Shown: positions 36,430-44,689, counted from the stretch's first letter. The stretch is 64,000 bases of DNA from Stenotrophomonas maltophilia (GCA_002364755.1 DEZI01000005.1:6948-70947); one strand, 5' to 3'. The notes: a model not told the origin generated them from the sequence alone. Made by a program: numbers and translations.

Positions 36430-37121
36430 TTGGCCAGCGCGGCATCCACGGCGGCGCGCGCGTGCAGCGTGGTCGTATCGAACAACGGCACCGGGCTGTC
36501 CTGCGCGCGGACCAGCAGCATGATCTCGGTGCAGCCCAGGATGATCGCTTCGGCACCGCGCGCGACCAGTCGCTGGATCACTTCCACGTACACCTGTCGC
36601 GAGGCCTCGCTGACCACGCCGGCAATCAGCTCGCGGTAGATGATGTCGTGCACGTCGCGGCGGTGATCGGCATCCGGCACCAGTACCTCCAGCCCGAAGC
36701 GTTCGCTCAGCCGGCCGCGGTAGAAATCCTCTTCCATGGTGAACGCCGTGCCGAGCAGGCCGACCGTGCGCACGCCCGTGCGCAGGATGGCCTCGGCGGT
36801 GGGATCTGCAATGTGCAGCAGCGGTATCGGGCAGGCGGCTTCCAGCTGTGGCGTCAGCTTGTGCATGGTGTTGGTGCAGACCACCAGCAGCTCGGCGCCG
36901 CCGGCCTGCAGCCGTCGCGCGGCATCGATCATCTCTGCGCCCAGCGCGTCCCAGTCGCCGTCGTGCTGCAGCTGCTTGATACGGGCGAAATCCACCGACC
37001 ACAGCAGCAGCTGCGCCGAGTGCGCACCGCCCAGCTGCTGGTGGACATCCTCGTTGATGAGGCGGTAGTACTGCGCCGAGCTTTCCCAGCTCATGCCACC
37101 GATCAGGCCCAGGGTCTTCAT
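36396..37121 (-). CDS. Aspartate/glutamate racemase family protein
   Basis: 241 residues, PLP-independent racemase fold. The two catalytic cysteines are visible in VVCTNTMHK and ILGCTEI, and the N-terminal MKTLGLIGGMSWESS is typical of the YgeA/aspartate racemase group. ATG at 37121 with GGAGA upstream. The last ten residues derive from a palindromic repeat. Exact amino-acid substrate uncertain (broad-specificity homoserine/aspartate racemase is possible). Confidence 0.88.
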   Translation of the reverse strand: MKTLGLIGGMSWESSAQYYRLINEDVHQQLGGAHSAQLLLWSVDFARIKQLQHDGDWDALGAEMIDAARRLQAGGAELLVVCTNTMHKLTPQLEAACPIPLLHIADPTAEAILRTGVRTVGLLGTAFTMEEDFYRGRLSERFGLEVLVPDADHRRDVHDIIYRELIAGVVSEASRQVYVEVIQRLVARGAEAIILGCTEIMLLVRAQDSPVPLFDTTTLHARAAVDAALAKGRIPSQREGL

Positions 37122-37270
37122 GCGTGTCTCCATGCTTGAAGCCGCATTGCAGCACAGACCGCCCCCGCATGCTGGCCGACTTCTGCAACCGTCGATCGCG
37201 CACCGGGCTGTACGTACCGCCGCGCGTCGCCAGCCCGTAAGCTGGTGGGCTTCCCGCGTCGAGAAAAGCA

Positions 37271-37909
37271 ATGGCCCTGCAAACCTGGTGGTGGTTCCTC
37301 GCCACGGTCTTCGTGCTGTGTGGCACGCCGGGCCCGAACATGCTGCATATCCTCGGCCGCAGCGTCGGCCTGGGTTTCGGCCGCAGCTTGCCGGCCATGG
37401 CCGGCTGCCTGCTGGCCATGCTGCTGGTGCTTGCCGCCTCCGCCGCCGGACTGAGCGCGCTGCTGCGTTCCTCGCCGATGCTGTTCGAGGTGCTGCGTTA
37501 TCTCGGCGTGGCCTATCTGGCCTGGCTGGGCATCAAGGCGTGGCGCGACAGTTGTCGGCCGGCCCCGGCGGCCAGCGCAGGCGAGCCGCTGCTGGAGCCG
37601 GTCCACGGTGCAGGGGCGGTCTTCCGCGGCGGCCTGCTGGTGGGCCTGAGCAACCCGAAGCTGCTGCTGTTTGCCGCCGCGTTCCTGCCGCAGTTCGTCG
37701 ATCCCACGCGTGCGCAGGGCCTGCAGTACTCCGTGCTGGTGGCCACCTTCGCCGGCTGCGAGCTGTTCTGGTATGTGATGTATGCCGCCGGCGGCCACAG
37801 CCTGCGTCGCTGGCTGGCCAAGCCCATCGCGCAATGCTGGTTCGAGCGCCTGGTCGGCAGCGTATTCCTGGCCTTCGCGGTGGCGCTGCTGCGTTTCCGA
37901 CCGCACTGA
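37271..37909 (+). CDS. LysE/RhtB family amino-acid exporter
   Basis: 212 residues with about six hydrophobic helices. The family motif GTPGPNMLHILGRSV is near the N-terminus and GLLVGLSNPKLLLFAAAFLPQF in the middle. Inner-membrane efflux of an amino acid or related compound is likely; specificity cannot be inferred. Confidence 0.9.
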   Translation: MALQTWWWFLATVFVLCGTPGPNMLHILGRSVGLGFGRSLPAMAGCLLAMLLVLAASAAGLSALLRSSPMLFEVLRYLGVAYLAWLGIKAWRDSCRPAPAASAGEPLLEPVHGAGAVFRGGLLVGLSNPKLLLFAAAFLPQFVDPTRAQGLQYSVLVATFAGCELFWYVMYAAGGHSLRRWLAKPIAQCWFERLVGSVFLAFAVALLRFRPH

Positions 37910-38006
37910 ATGTTCACGCCGCGCGCGCGGCGCGCTCACGGCACGGGCATCGGCGCGGGCTTAACCTGTTCATACCGTTCGTACACCCTTCCGGGGAAGG
38001 ATCGAC

Positions 38007-38180
38007 ATGATCAAGTGGGCCATCATCTTTGCCATCATCGGCCTTATTGCCGGTGCCCTCGGGTTCGGCGGCATCGCCGGCGCATCGGTCGGCATCGCCA
38101 AGTTCCTGTTCTGGGCCGGCATCATCATCGCCGTTGTCTTGTTCCTGCTGGGCATGACGGTGGCCAAGAAGGTCACCTAG
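38007..38180 (+). CDS. DUF1328 family small membrane protein
   Basis: 57 residues, MIKWAIIFAIIGLIAGALGF then a second helix WAGIIIAVVLFLLGM and a KK end. This matches the small YtjA/DUF1328 proteins. GAAGGA lies five bases before the ATG. Function unknown. Followed by a terminator inside the convergent neighbour. Confidence 0.85.
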   Translation: MIKWAIIFAIIGLIAGALGFGGIAGASVGIAKFLFWAGIIIAVVLFLLGMTVAKKVT

Positions 38181-38215
38181 TGCAGCAAGGCGAGCAGGGG
38201 GGGCGTTCAGTCCCT

Positions 38216-38977
38216 TCACTCGAGAAATATAGAAACACCGAGCCCGGCCTGCAGGTCCGGGCTTTTTTCATCGAGTCCCGCATCGAACGAAGCGTCAAAC
38301 TGGATCCGTGGGGTGAGCGCCCAGGTGACGCCCGCGCCTGCCACGGCCTCGTGGGGTTCATCGCTCGTTGCCGTGAAGCCTGCCTCGACAAATATCCCGA
38401 ATCGCTCGGTTGCCTCAAACGACACGCTGGGAGACCAGGTGGAACTGTGGCTTCCCGCGCCGCGCTGGTGGCTGGCATAAAAGGCGACCGTCCAGCGGTC
38501 GCTCAACTGGTCTTCGACACTGGCGGCCAGCGCGTACTGGCGGCCGTCGCTGAATGAGGACTTGCCGGTGTCGACGACCGCCGAAGCACGCAGAGCCCAG
38601 GAGGTCGTTTCCGTGCTTCCCGGTCCGGCCCACTTCAGCGATACCGCTGTGTCGCCTCTGCCTTCGTCGGTAGCTGCCGCAGCTCCAGCAGTCGTGATCC
38701 GATGCCGGTTCCAAGGCGACGCCTGAACCTGCAGCTCCATCGCCTGGGTCAGGCCGGTGCGTAGCAGAACCGAGCTGGTCACCTCACGGGAAGTGCCCGA
38801 CGCATCGTGGGCACGCTCGTAGGTGGGAAATCCGAGTTCCAGCGCGACCCCCCGGGGCTTGACCGTATCGGTTGAAAAGCCCAGGCCTGGGCGGTCGAAG
38901 CCCGGCACGGGTGAGTCGTCAGCACGGGCAGAACCGACGGCCGCCACCAGCAGAACCGCGACAGGAACCAGGCGCAT
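38216..38977 (-). CDS. Outer-membrane transporter-like protein (phenol MetA-type family)
   Basis: 253 residues, signal peptide ending SARA (residue 19), then alternating amphipathic strands ending in GLGVSIFLE, as expected of a small outer-membrane beta-barrel. The spacing of strands resembles the Phenol_MetA_deg (PF13557-like) family. Cargo unknown. Confidence 0.65.
   Translation of the reverse strand: MRLVPVAVLLVAAVGSARADDSPVPGFDRPGLGFSTDTVKPRGVALELGFPTYERAHDASGTSREVTSSVLLRTGLTQAMELQVQASPWNRHRITTAGAAAATDEGRGDTAVSLKWAGPGSTETTSWALRASAVVDTGKSSFSDGRQYALAASVEDQLSDRWTVAFYASHQRGAGSHSSTWSPSVSFEATERFGIFVEAGFTATSDEPHEAVAGAGVTWALTPRIQFDASFDAGLDEKSPDLQAGLGVSIFLE
38241..38268 (+). terminator. Terminator of the DUF1328 gene, inside convergent coding DNA
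   Basis: AGCCCGG/CCGGGCT stem followed by TTTTT; it overlaps codons for the C-terminal part of the minus-strand barrel protein. Confidence 0.75.
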
Positions 38978-39044
38978 GAGAGCATCACAAGAGGGAGGCG
39001 CGCCAGCATGCGCCGGTCCGGCGTGCGAACGATGTGAGGGGTAC

Positions 39045-39278
39045 TCAGCCTTCGATGCGGGCGAAACGCGGCTGCGGGCCGTGCTCGCCTGGTACCTGCT
39101 CGACGAACATGTCGTACGGGCGCACCCACAGGCCGCCTTCGCCGTACAGGGCGCGGTACAGCACTTGCGGTTGAAGGGTTTCGCTGCTGCGCACGATATC
39201 GATCACTTCATACAGACCGCCCTTGAAATGGCGGTAACGGCCCGGCTCGAGGCGGGGCAGGGGGCTGAGGTCGGACAT
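39045..39278 (-). CDS. DUF1653 domain protein
   Basis: 77 residues with the whole domain: PGRYRHFKGGLYEV, then LYRALYGEGGLWVRPYDMF. Known members are small cytoplasmic proteins of unknown role. Nine bases downstream of the lipoprotein gene on the same strand. Confidence 0.88.
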   Translation of the reverse strand: MSDLSPLPRLEPGRYRHFKGGLYEVIDIVRSSETLQPQVLYRALYGEGGLWVRPYDMFVEQVPGEHGPQPRFARIEG

Positions 39279-39287
39279 GCGGGAAGT

Positions 39288-39569
39288 TTACTTCCGCGCG
39301 GGCGTGGGCGGCAGCGCGCACCACGCGTCGATGGCCTCGGCGGTATTGGCCAGGCCTTGGGCCTGGGCCAGCTCCCACGGCCGCTCGCAGCGTCCGCTGC
39401 GCTGGCACCACTGGTAGCCGGCCGACCCGATGCAGCCGTGTGCGTCGCGATCACCGCCGACAACGGGCGCGGCGGTGGCGGGGTCGCGGGCAGGCGTGGG
39501 CACGGGTTCGGGCTGGGCGCAGCCACCCATGGCCAGCATCAGCAGCACCGGCAGGAAAGCGGTCTTCAT
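39288..39569 (-). CDS. Small lipoprotein of unknown function
   Basis: 93 residues, lipobox LAMGGC (Cys 17), a Pro-rich linker, then a Cys-containing segment (HGCIGSAGYQWC, GRCERPW, DAWC). Several extra cysteines suggest disulphides in the periplasm. Shares a strand and probably a transcript with the DUF1653 gene. Confidence 0.75.
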   Translation of the reverse strand: MKTAFLPVLLMLAMGGCAQPEPVPTPARDPATAAPVVGGDRDAHGCIGSAGYQWCQRSGRCERPWELAQAQGLANTAEAIDAWCALPPTPARK

Positions 39570-39629
39570 CGGCGCGGCCTCGGGTGCGGGGGGCTCAGTG
39601 TCTGCCGCATCCGCCCGGGCGACAAGCAC

Positions 39630-39734
39630 TCAGCTGATGCTGGCGCGCACCAGTTCCTCGAACAGGACCAGATAGCTGGCCACGAAGTAGAACTTCAGCA
39701 AGGTCGAACGCTGCATCGGAAGCGAGGTGCGCAT
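39630..39734 (-). CDS. Possible 34-residue membrane peptide
   Basis: MRTSLPMQRSTLL then KFYFVASYLVLFEELV; one predicted helix. No convincing Shine-Dalgarno. Listed because the composition is protein-like and no other gene uses this DNA. Confidence 0.3.
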   Translation of the reverse strand: MRTSLPMQRSTLLKFYFVASYLVLFEELVRASIS

Positions 39735-39964
39735 GTGGAAGGGGCCCCTGTTGGTGACGGTAGTGTGAAGCGCTGCTGACTTCGTGACAAGAGTCACGAA
39801 AAACTTTCACTAAACGGACTCAGGGATGTGATGGAGGTGGTGTTCTGACGTTCTGGTCAGGAATTTTCGTACTAATCCGATAGGCACTCTCTGATGGGCT
39901 GCCTACGGTGGGCGGCAACCGCAGGCGCCCCGACGACGCTGCCCCTTCCCTCAAGGAGTCCACC

Positions 39965-40171
39965 ATGGTCATTACCGTCAAATGCACTGCCACGAGCTGG
40001 TCCGTCCTCGACCCGGCGACCGCGGTTGCCGAACCCTTCGCCAGCGGCGCCGCCGCCTTCGATGCCGCCCTGCTGCGCGCCAGCGACCACCACCGCCGCA
40101 CCGGCCAGGACAGCACAGTGCGCGTGGAGGCTCTGGGCAACACCGTCGACGCAGTGCATTTCAGCCACTGA
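39965..40171 (+). CDS. Small protein, paralogue of the one at 46165
   Basis: 68 residues, start ATG 39965 with AAGGAG seven bases upstream. Pattern W-x-VL-x-P ... PFASG...AFD...L...TGQ...VRVEALGNTVDAV. The protein at 46165-46368 has the same pattern, so they are paralogues. Resembles small DUF2188-like proteins; function unknown. Confidence 0.8.
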   Translation: MVITVKCTATSWSVLDPATAVAEPFASGAAAFDAALLRASDHHRRTGQDSTVRVEALGNTVDAVHFSH

Positions 40172-40189
40172 AGGGGCGCCGCGCGAGGC

Positions 40190-40645
40190 TCAGGCCGCCT
40201 CGGCCTCTGTCAGGGCCCGGTCGACGAAGCGACACAGCCAGGTGGCGCTGATGTTCTTGCCATAGACGTGGCTGATCTGCCTGGGAAACGCTTTGTCGCG
40301 CAGCAACTGATGCGGTTGTCGGGCGAGCACCAGGACCTGCAGGTCGCGGCGCAGGCAGCAGACCCTGCGCAGAAGCGGAATGCCGTCGGTCTGGCCAATG
40401 GTTGGCATGCAGGGATCGATTACCAGCAGGCGGCAGCGTGGGTCGGCAATCTGCAACATGACTTCGAAAGGCGAGCGTGCGTCCTGCACGGCTTGCGACG
40501 GGAGAAGGGGGCGGATCTGTTCCCCCAGCTCTCGGCGCACCCAAGGATTGGCGTCGGCGATGACAAGAATGGAATGAGTGGGCTTGGGCGGCTGCGCAGG
40601 CCTGGGTGGTTTGGCGCATGGGCAAAGCGTGCCATCGGTGTGCAT
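40190..40645 (-). CDS. Degenerate response-regulator receiver domain protein
   Basis: 151 residues. From residue about 25 it follows a CheY-like fold: HSILVIADANPWVRREL (acidic pocket reduced to one Asp), LLVIDPCMP with the likely phosphoacceptor Asp, LVLARQP, and HVYGKN with the conserved Lys. No output domain. Last gene of the pilin/GTPase string, 31 bases after the second pilin. ATG at 40645 chosen because the longer frame would overlap that gene; there is no good Shine-Dalgarno. Confidence 0.65.
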   Translation of the reverse strand: MHTDGTLCPCAKPPRPAQPPKPTHSILVIADANPWVRRELGEQIRPLLPSQAVQDARSPFEVMLQIADPRCRLLVIDPCMPTIGQTDGIPLLRRVCCLRRDLQVLVLARQPHQLLRDKAFPRQISHVYGKNISATWLCRFVDRALTEAEAA

Positions 40646-40676
40646 GGAAATGTTCAGCAGCGGATGGGACCTCTCT

Positions 40677-41153
40677 TCAAGGACCGCCGGGGCGGTAGCG
40701 GCACTGCTCCGGAACCAGCTGCTGGCTCGCGTTTCCAACGCTCGCACTGCAAGTCCATTTGCCTGTGTGGCTGTTGCGCAGAAAGCCGATGTTCGGAGCC
40801 TGGCCCATCACGGGATCAGGCTTCAAGACACACCAGAACTCTTGCGAGTTTACGTAGCGCTCTACGCACAGTTTGCTCTTCGATGGCAGGCCAATGTCTT
40901 CGGCGGTTATATCCCTTGCCCAAACGTCACCGCCCTCCATGTAGATCAGGTCAAGGCCTCTGGTGCCGACTGAAATCTCTTCCAGCGCAGCAGCCAGTTT
41001 CGCTTTGGCGGAAAAACTTTGATATTGGGGCAGCGCGATCATGCCGAGTATCGCGAGAATTGCAACCACCACCATCAGTTCAATCAGTGAGAAGCCCTTC
41101 TGCAGCCAGGCGGCATCAATGTGCGCGCCAGCATTGGGTATTGAATTGCTCAT
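40677..41153 (-). CDS. Type IV pilin-like protein B
   Basis: 158 residues. A 20-residue leader ends QKG, then FSLIELMVVVAILAILGMI, the prepilin N-methylation/cleavage motif with Glu at +5. C-terminal half carries four cysteines and ends GKWTC...LVPEQC. Probably processed by the prepilin peptidase and assembled by the general type IV pilus machinery encoded elsewhere. Follows pilin A after a stem-loop. Confidence 0.85.
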   Translation of the reverse strand: MSNSIPNAGAHIDAAWLQKGFSLIELMVVVAILAILGMIALPQYQSFSAKAKLAAALEEISVGTRGLDLIYMEGGDVWARDITAEDIGLPSKSKLCVERYVNSQEFWCVLKPDPVMGQAPNIGFLRNSHTGKWTCSASVGNASQQLVPEQCRYRPGGP

Positions 41154-41182
41154 GAGGATGTTCTTCTGTAGGAATATTCTCT

Positions 41183-41219
41183 CCCTGCGGGCAGGAGCGC
41201 GCAGCTCCTTCCCGCAGGG
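41183..41219 (-). promoter_or_regulatory. Large stem-loop between the two pilin genes
   Basis: A 15-bp stem with a single mismatch: CCCTGCGGG/CCCGCAGGG outer, AGGAGC/GCTCCT inner, five-base loop. No T-run follows on the minus strand, so it is more likely an mRNA-stability or processing element than a terminator. Confidence 0.6.
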
Positions 41220-41228
41220 CGTCTGCGG

Positions 41229-41687
41229 TCAGGCGCGGCAGGCCTCGGGCAACAGGTTCTGGTCTTCCACATCGCTGTTGCAGCTCCAGGTGCCATCTGC
41301 ATCGCGCACCAGGTTCAGGCGGCTGCCGCCATACGCCTCGTCATGCTTGAGGCTGCACACCAGGCTGCCTGTGCCGTCGGTGTCCAGCGCCACGCTGAAC
41401 GAGGTGCAGCGCGATCCCGCATCGGGCAGGCCGACCATTGCCGGGGCGATCCTGCTCAGATCGGCGCCTTCGGCCAGCAGCGTTTCCATGCCCACCTTGC
41501 CGGGCGTCACTTCGGCCAACGCCGCACCGAGCTTGGCCTTGGCAGCAAACTTCTGGTACTGAGGCAACGCAATCATCGATAGAATACCGATGATTGCGAC
41601 CACCACCATCAGTTCGATGAGCGAGAAGCCTCTCTGTCGGGAAGTGCGTTCCGGCATAATAGGACGATGCGTTGTTTCAATAATCAT
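41229..41687 (-). CDS. Type IV pilin-like protein A
   Basis: 152 residues. Leader of 20 residues ends RQRG, followed by FSLIELMVVVAIIGILSMI with Glu +5. Start 41687 is backed by GGAGG six bases upstream. C-terminus GTWSC...LLPEAC closes a disulphide region like pilin B. Has its own promoter in the gap upstream, which suggests it may be the most abundant product of the string. Confidence 0.87.
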   Translation of the reverse strand: MIIETTHRPIMPERTSRQRGFSLIELMVVVAIIGILSMIALPQYQKFAAKAKLGAALAEVTPGKVGMETLLAEGADLSRIAPAMVGLPDAGSRCTSFSVALDTDGTGSLVCSLKHDEAYGGSRLNLVRDADGTWSCNSDVEDQNLLPEACRA

Positions 41688-41778
41688 GAGGATCCTCCGT
41701 GGGGGTTTTTCATTAAATGGGTGGGCGATGGAGTGAGTTTTCCATGTCCCGCCCTAGATAATCACCAGGTCGTTCTGG

Positions 41779-41807
41779 CGTATATTCAATAATTGGTAAA
41801 AATCCAA
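41779..41807 (-). promoter_or_regulatory. Promoter for pilin A
   Basis: On the minus strand TTGGAT (41807-41802) and TATACG (41784-41779) are separated by 17 bases, about 90 bases before the pilin A start. I see no sigma54-type GG-N10-GC site, which often drives pilA genes. Confidence 0.5.
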
Positions 41808-41827
41808 CTTCGCGCTGTGTTTTGCAA

Positions 41828-42283
41828 TTATTCGGATGGCTGGGTGCTGCATGCCGCTGGAAGCATCTGCGGACGGCTCACGTTGGCCCGGCACTGCCAG
41901 GCACCCTCTGGGCTGCGCAGTAGCACCAACGTGCCTTGCACGCCTGCCGTCGTTCGTAATTCGCAGGTCAGGCGAGCGTGGCCTGTTCCGGGGAGGCTCA
42001 GCGTGAGTCGCCGACAGGACGTTGCACTTCTTGGCAGACCAAGATGCCGGTCGGTCATCTGCAGAGAGAGGTCGGCATAGCTGGCTTCCACCAACTTGAT
42101 TGCCGTGGCGAGGCTGGAAACTGCCCGATGAAGCGACATGCCTGCAGCGTGCTTTCCTGTGGACGGCACGGCCAGGATCAGTGTTAACAACAAGATCAAT
42201 GCTGCAGCAACGGCGGCTTCCAGCCTGGTGTGTAACCAGGCTGGCCGACTGCCATTCAGCGGTGGTGCGCAGGTTTGCCGCAT
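41828..42283 (-). CDS. Pilin-like protein without prepilin cleavage motif
   Basis: 151 residues. One N-terminal hydrophobic helix (LEAAVAAALILLLTLILAV) sits where the pilin helix would be, but the G/FxxxE processing motif is absent. The C-terminal half ends GAWQC...MLPAAC, the same closing motif as pilins A and B. I infer an uncleaved or divergent minor pilin anchored in the inner membrane. Lies between the Roadblock genes and pilin A on the same strand. Confidence 0.6.
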   Translation of the reverse strand: MRQTCAPPLNGSRPAWLHTRLEAAVAAALILLLTLILAVPSTGKHAAGMSLHRAVSSLATAIKLVEASYADLSLQMTDRHLGLPRSATSCRRLTLSLPGTGHARLTCELRTTAGVQGTLVLLRSPEGAWQCRANVSRPQMLPAACSTQPSE

Positions 42284-42394
42284 GGCGCCGCCTCCTATGC
42301 AGTAAAGGCTGCAGGTCTCTCTCCACGGGCCGGGGCCGCTCTCCCCGGCGGCCCCGGCGTTCCCTTCCCCTTCCTGTTGTTTGCCGGTCCGGCG

Positions 42395-42817
42395 TTACAG
42401 TGCCAGCGAGCTTTCCACGTCCAGCACCATGCGGCGGGCGAGTGCAAGGTTGGCCTTCTGACGGTCCAGCACGACATAGAAGAACAGTCCCTTCTTGGCC
42501 GACACCGGGCGCAGGACGTGGTAAGCGCGGCCAAGGGTGATCAGGATGTCCTCGATGCTGTCATTGAGGTTCAGCGCCTCGGCGGTCTTCATTTTGGCGC
42601 GCAGCACTTCGGTGTTGCCGGCGGCGGCCAGCTCCATGTCCACGCCCGAGCCGGCGTTGCCGAGCAGCATGCCGCTTTCATAATCGACCAGAGCGACGGC
42701 TTGCGCGCCGTTGATCTGCATGAGCGTGTCCAGGCATTTGTTGATGGCGGTATTCATTTCAGTGGTCCGTTGCGGTTGTTTGGAGGAAAACAGTCGTCTG
42801 AGCAGAGAGAGGGACAT
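42395..42817 (-). CDS. Roadblock/LC7 domain protein B
   Basis: 140 residues from 42817; an internal ATG at 42757 (MNTAINKCLDTL) would give the bare 120-residue domain. ALVDYESGMLLGNAG and the five-strand/helix pattern fit the Roadblock/LC7 (MglB-like) fold. Family members dimerise and act as GTPase-activating proteins or scaffolds for small Ras-like GTPases. The start directly abuts the stop of the preceding Roadblock gene. Confidence 0.8.
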   Translation of the reverse strand: MSLSLLRRLFSSKQPQRTTEMNTAINKCLDTLMQINGAQAVALVDYESGMLLGNAGSGVDMELAAAGNTEVLRAKMKTAEALNLNDSIEDILITLGRAYHVLRPVSAKKGLFFYVVLDRQKANLALARRMVLDVESSLAL

Positions 42818-43195
42818 TCATCGGTTCGTGTTGTCGGCCAGCGTGCGAACGCACTGCTTGGCATGCCACAGGGCATTGCCGATGACGCAGCTGTGGTCGC
42901 AGGCGGTCATCAGCAGCCGAGGCTGTGTTCCGGGAATGGCCAGCATCAGCACCTTGCCGCCTGCGGCCTCGAGGATCAGCGTGTCCAGCTCGCCAAACCG
43001 CAGCTCGCGGCCGAGGGCGCTGGCCAGGCCCAGCATCGAGCTGGTCATCGCGGCGAGCCGGTCGGCAACGTTGCCCTTGGGGCCTGCCTGCGCCAGCGCG
43101 AAGCCGTCGGCGCTGGCCACGACAATGGCCTGTATGCCGGAGACGTCGCGTGCCAGCGCGTCCAATGCTGCTGCGGCGTGGAGGGAGTTATTCAT
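42818..43195 (-). CDS. Roadblock/LC7 domain protein A
   Basis: 125 residues (MNNSLHAAAALDAL). IVVASADGFALAQAG and the MTSSMLGLASALGREL helix are typical of the bacterial Roadblock family. The start overlaps the GTPase stop by eight bases, so GTPase and Roadblock are co-translated, as in mglAB-type or conservon-type modules. Confidence 0.85.
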   Translation of the reverse strand: MNNSLHAAAALDALARDVSGIQAIVVASADGFALAQAGPKGNVADRLAAMTSSMLGLASALGRELRFGELDTLILEAAGGKVLMLAIPGTQPRLLMTACDHSCVIGNALWHAKQCVRTLADNTNR

Positions 43196-43739
43196 CCGCG
43201 GTCGCCATGGCATTGCATTCGATCTGGCTCATCAGCAGGTCCATGGCGGTGATGGCCTGATTCATGTCGCGTGGGTCCAGCGGCAGTGCGGGCAGGTGTG
43301 GCGCGTGCACACCCAGCCAGGCCTGCCAGTGCGGCAGGACCGGGTCGTCGGCGCGGCCGCACTTGGTGATGCCGATGACCACCGGCAGGGTGGGTGCGTG
43401 TTCGGCGATCGCCTGCAGGTGCTGGCCGGCGAGGGTGGCGTTGACGCATTTGCTGCCATCGACCAGCACGATTGCGCCTTCGGCACCGGCCAGCAGGATC
43501 GGCCAGATGTACGAGAAGCGTTCCTGCCCGGGCGAGCCATACAGACGCAGGCGGTCGCCGCCGGGCAAGTCGATGTCGCCATAATCCATCGCCACGGTGG
43601 TGTACTCCTTGCCTACGCTGGGATCGGTGTTGCGGGCTTCTGTCACCACCGCCTTGCCTTGGGTAAGGGTCTGCACGAGAGTGGATTTGCCGGCACCGAG
43701 CGGGCCCATTACTACGATCTTGTGCTCACGCACGGTCAT
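43188..43739 (-). CDS. Small Ras-like GTPase (MglA/COG2229-like)
   Basis: 183 residues. P-loop G12-P-L-G-A-G-K18-S-T is intact. Switch II reads YGSPGQERF (68-75), with Ser in place of the usual Asp of DxxG. The G4 position reads TKCG (125-128) without the Asp that confers guanine specificity. ATG overlaps the upstream gene's stop (ATGA). Likely controlled by the two adjacent Roadblock proteins. Confidence 0.88.
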   Translation of the reverse strand: MTVREHKIVVMGPLGAGKSTLVQTLTQGKAVVTEARNTDPSVGKEYTTVAMDYGDIDLPGGDRLRLYGSPGQERFSYIWPILLAGAEGAIVLVDGSKCVNATLAGQHLQAIAEHAPTLPVVIGITKCGRADDPVLPHWQAWLGVHAPHLPALPLDPRDMNQAITAMDLLMSQIECNAMATADE

Positions 43740-44443
43740 GCACTCCAGCGGATACGAAGTTGGCGCCACAGGTTGACGAGGCCGTCGGTGGGCGAGGGGC
43801 GGACCGGTGCATCCTCGCCCATGACAGGGAAGGCATAGGCTGTGAGGAAGGCGGCGTTGAAGAACGACTGCGCCGCGCGTTGCGGGATGTCGAGAATCTC
43901 GCAGCACGCCTGCACCGAGGCGCCCTGTTTGATCAGCAGCGCGCAGAGACGGAAGTGGTCGGGGCGGTGCGCGAGGATGCGGAAATCCGGCCAGCGGCGC
44001 AGGCGCAGCTTTGCGTCCATCTGCAGCGGTGGCATCAGCCGGTCGAGCCGCGTCGCGGCAAGGCCGATGTTCCACAACGACGGGCGCAGCGGCAGGTTGC
44101 TGGACACAATCGCGCGCTGCTCGAACAACTCCTGCGATACCGGGGCCAGGCTCAACGCCGGGTGCTCCTCGGCCAGCAGTTTCTGCAGCAGTGTCAGCGC
44201 GATCGGCGCGGGTGCCGTCGTCATCATGCGGTCGTTTTTCGCATCCAGCCAGCACACTGTCGCATCATCATGGATGACTGCCGCATAGGCGGGCCGGCGC
44301 GGCATCGCAGTGTCACCGGCGAGGTGGATGCGCAGCTGCTGCACGAACGGCAGGGCGGCCGACGGCAGTGTCGTCGGAGCCATCGGTGGCGGCGCGAACT
44401 GCTCGCTGGGATCCTCGAAAGATGAGCGACGGAATCGGACCAT
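43736..44443 (-). CDS. Unknown protein at the head of the GTPase/Roadblock operon
   Basis: 235 residues from ATG 44443 (MVRFRRSSFEDPSE); a GTG at 44500 would add 19 residues, and neither has a good Shine-Dalgarno. N-terminal Pro-rich part, then a mixed alpha/beta region, and a helical C-terminal third (LCALLIKQGASVQACCEIL...AAQSFFNAAFLTAYAF) that could be a helix-turn-helix. Not recognised. The 4-base overlap with the GTPase gene argues for a functional link. Confidence 0.65.
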   Translation of the reverse strand: MVRFRRSSFEDPSEQFAPPPMAPTTLPSAALPFVQQLRIHLAGDTAMPRRPAYAAVIHDDATVCWLDAKNDRMMTTAPAPIALTLLQKLLAEEHPALSLAPVSQELFEQRAIVSSNLPLRPSLWNIGLAATRLDRLMPPLQMDAKLRLRRWPDFRILAHRPDHFRLCALLIKQGASVQACCEILDIPQRAAQSFFNAAFLTAYAFPVMGEDAPVRPSPTDGLVNLWRQLRIRWSA

Positions 44444-44689
44444 GGGGCTCGGCGCAGTGAATGTCGGGGAGCGCCATGTAAACGTCTTTCCGGATTTCAC
44501 GCCATGAAACTATTGGGAAAGTTGGGATTTGTTTCCGATTTCCTGTGGTTTATGCAATTAGTTGAAAGCTCGGCGAAGGTCTGCGTTACGAGGATTCTTG
44601 AAAGGACTCGATGTTAAGTTGACGGCGCGCGGATTGATTATTAGCGTCTTCGCTGCGCACTGCGGCGTGGCAATGCAGGGATAATCATC

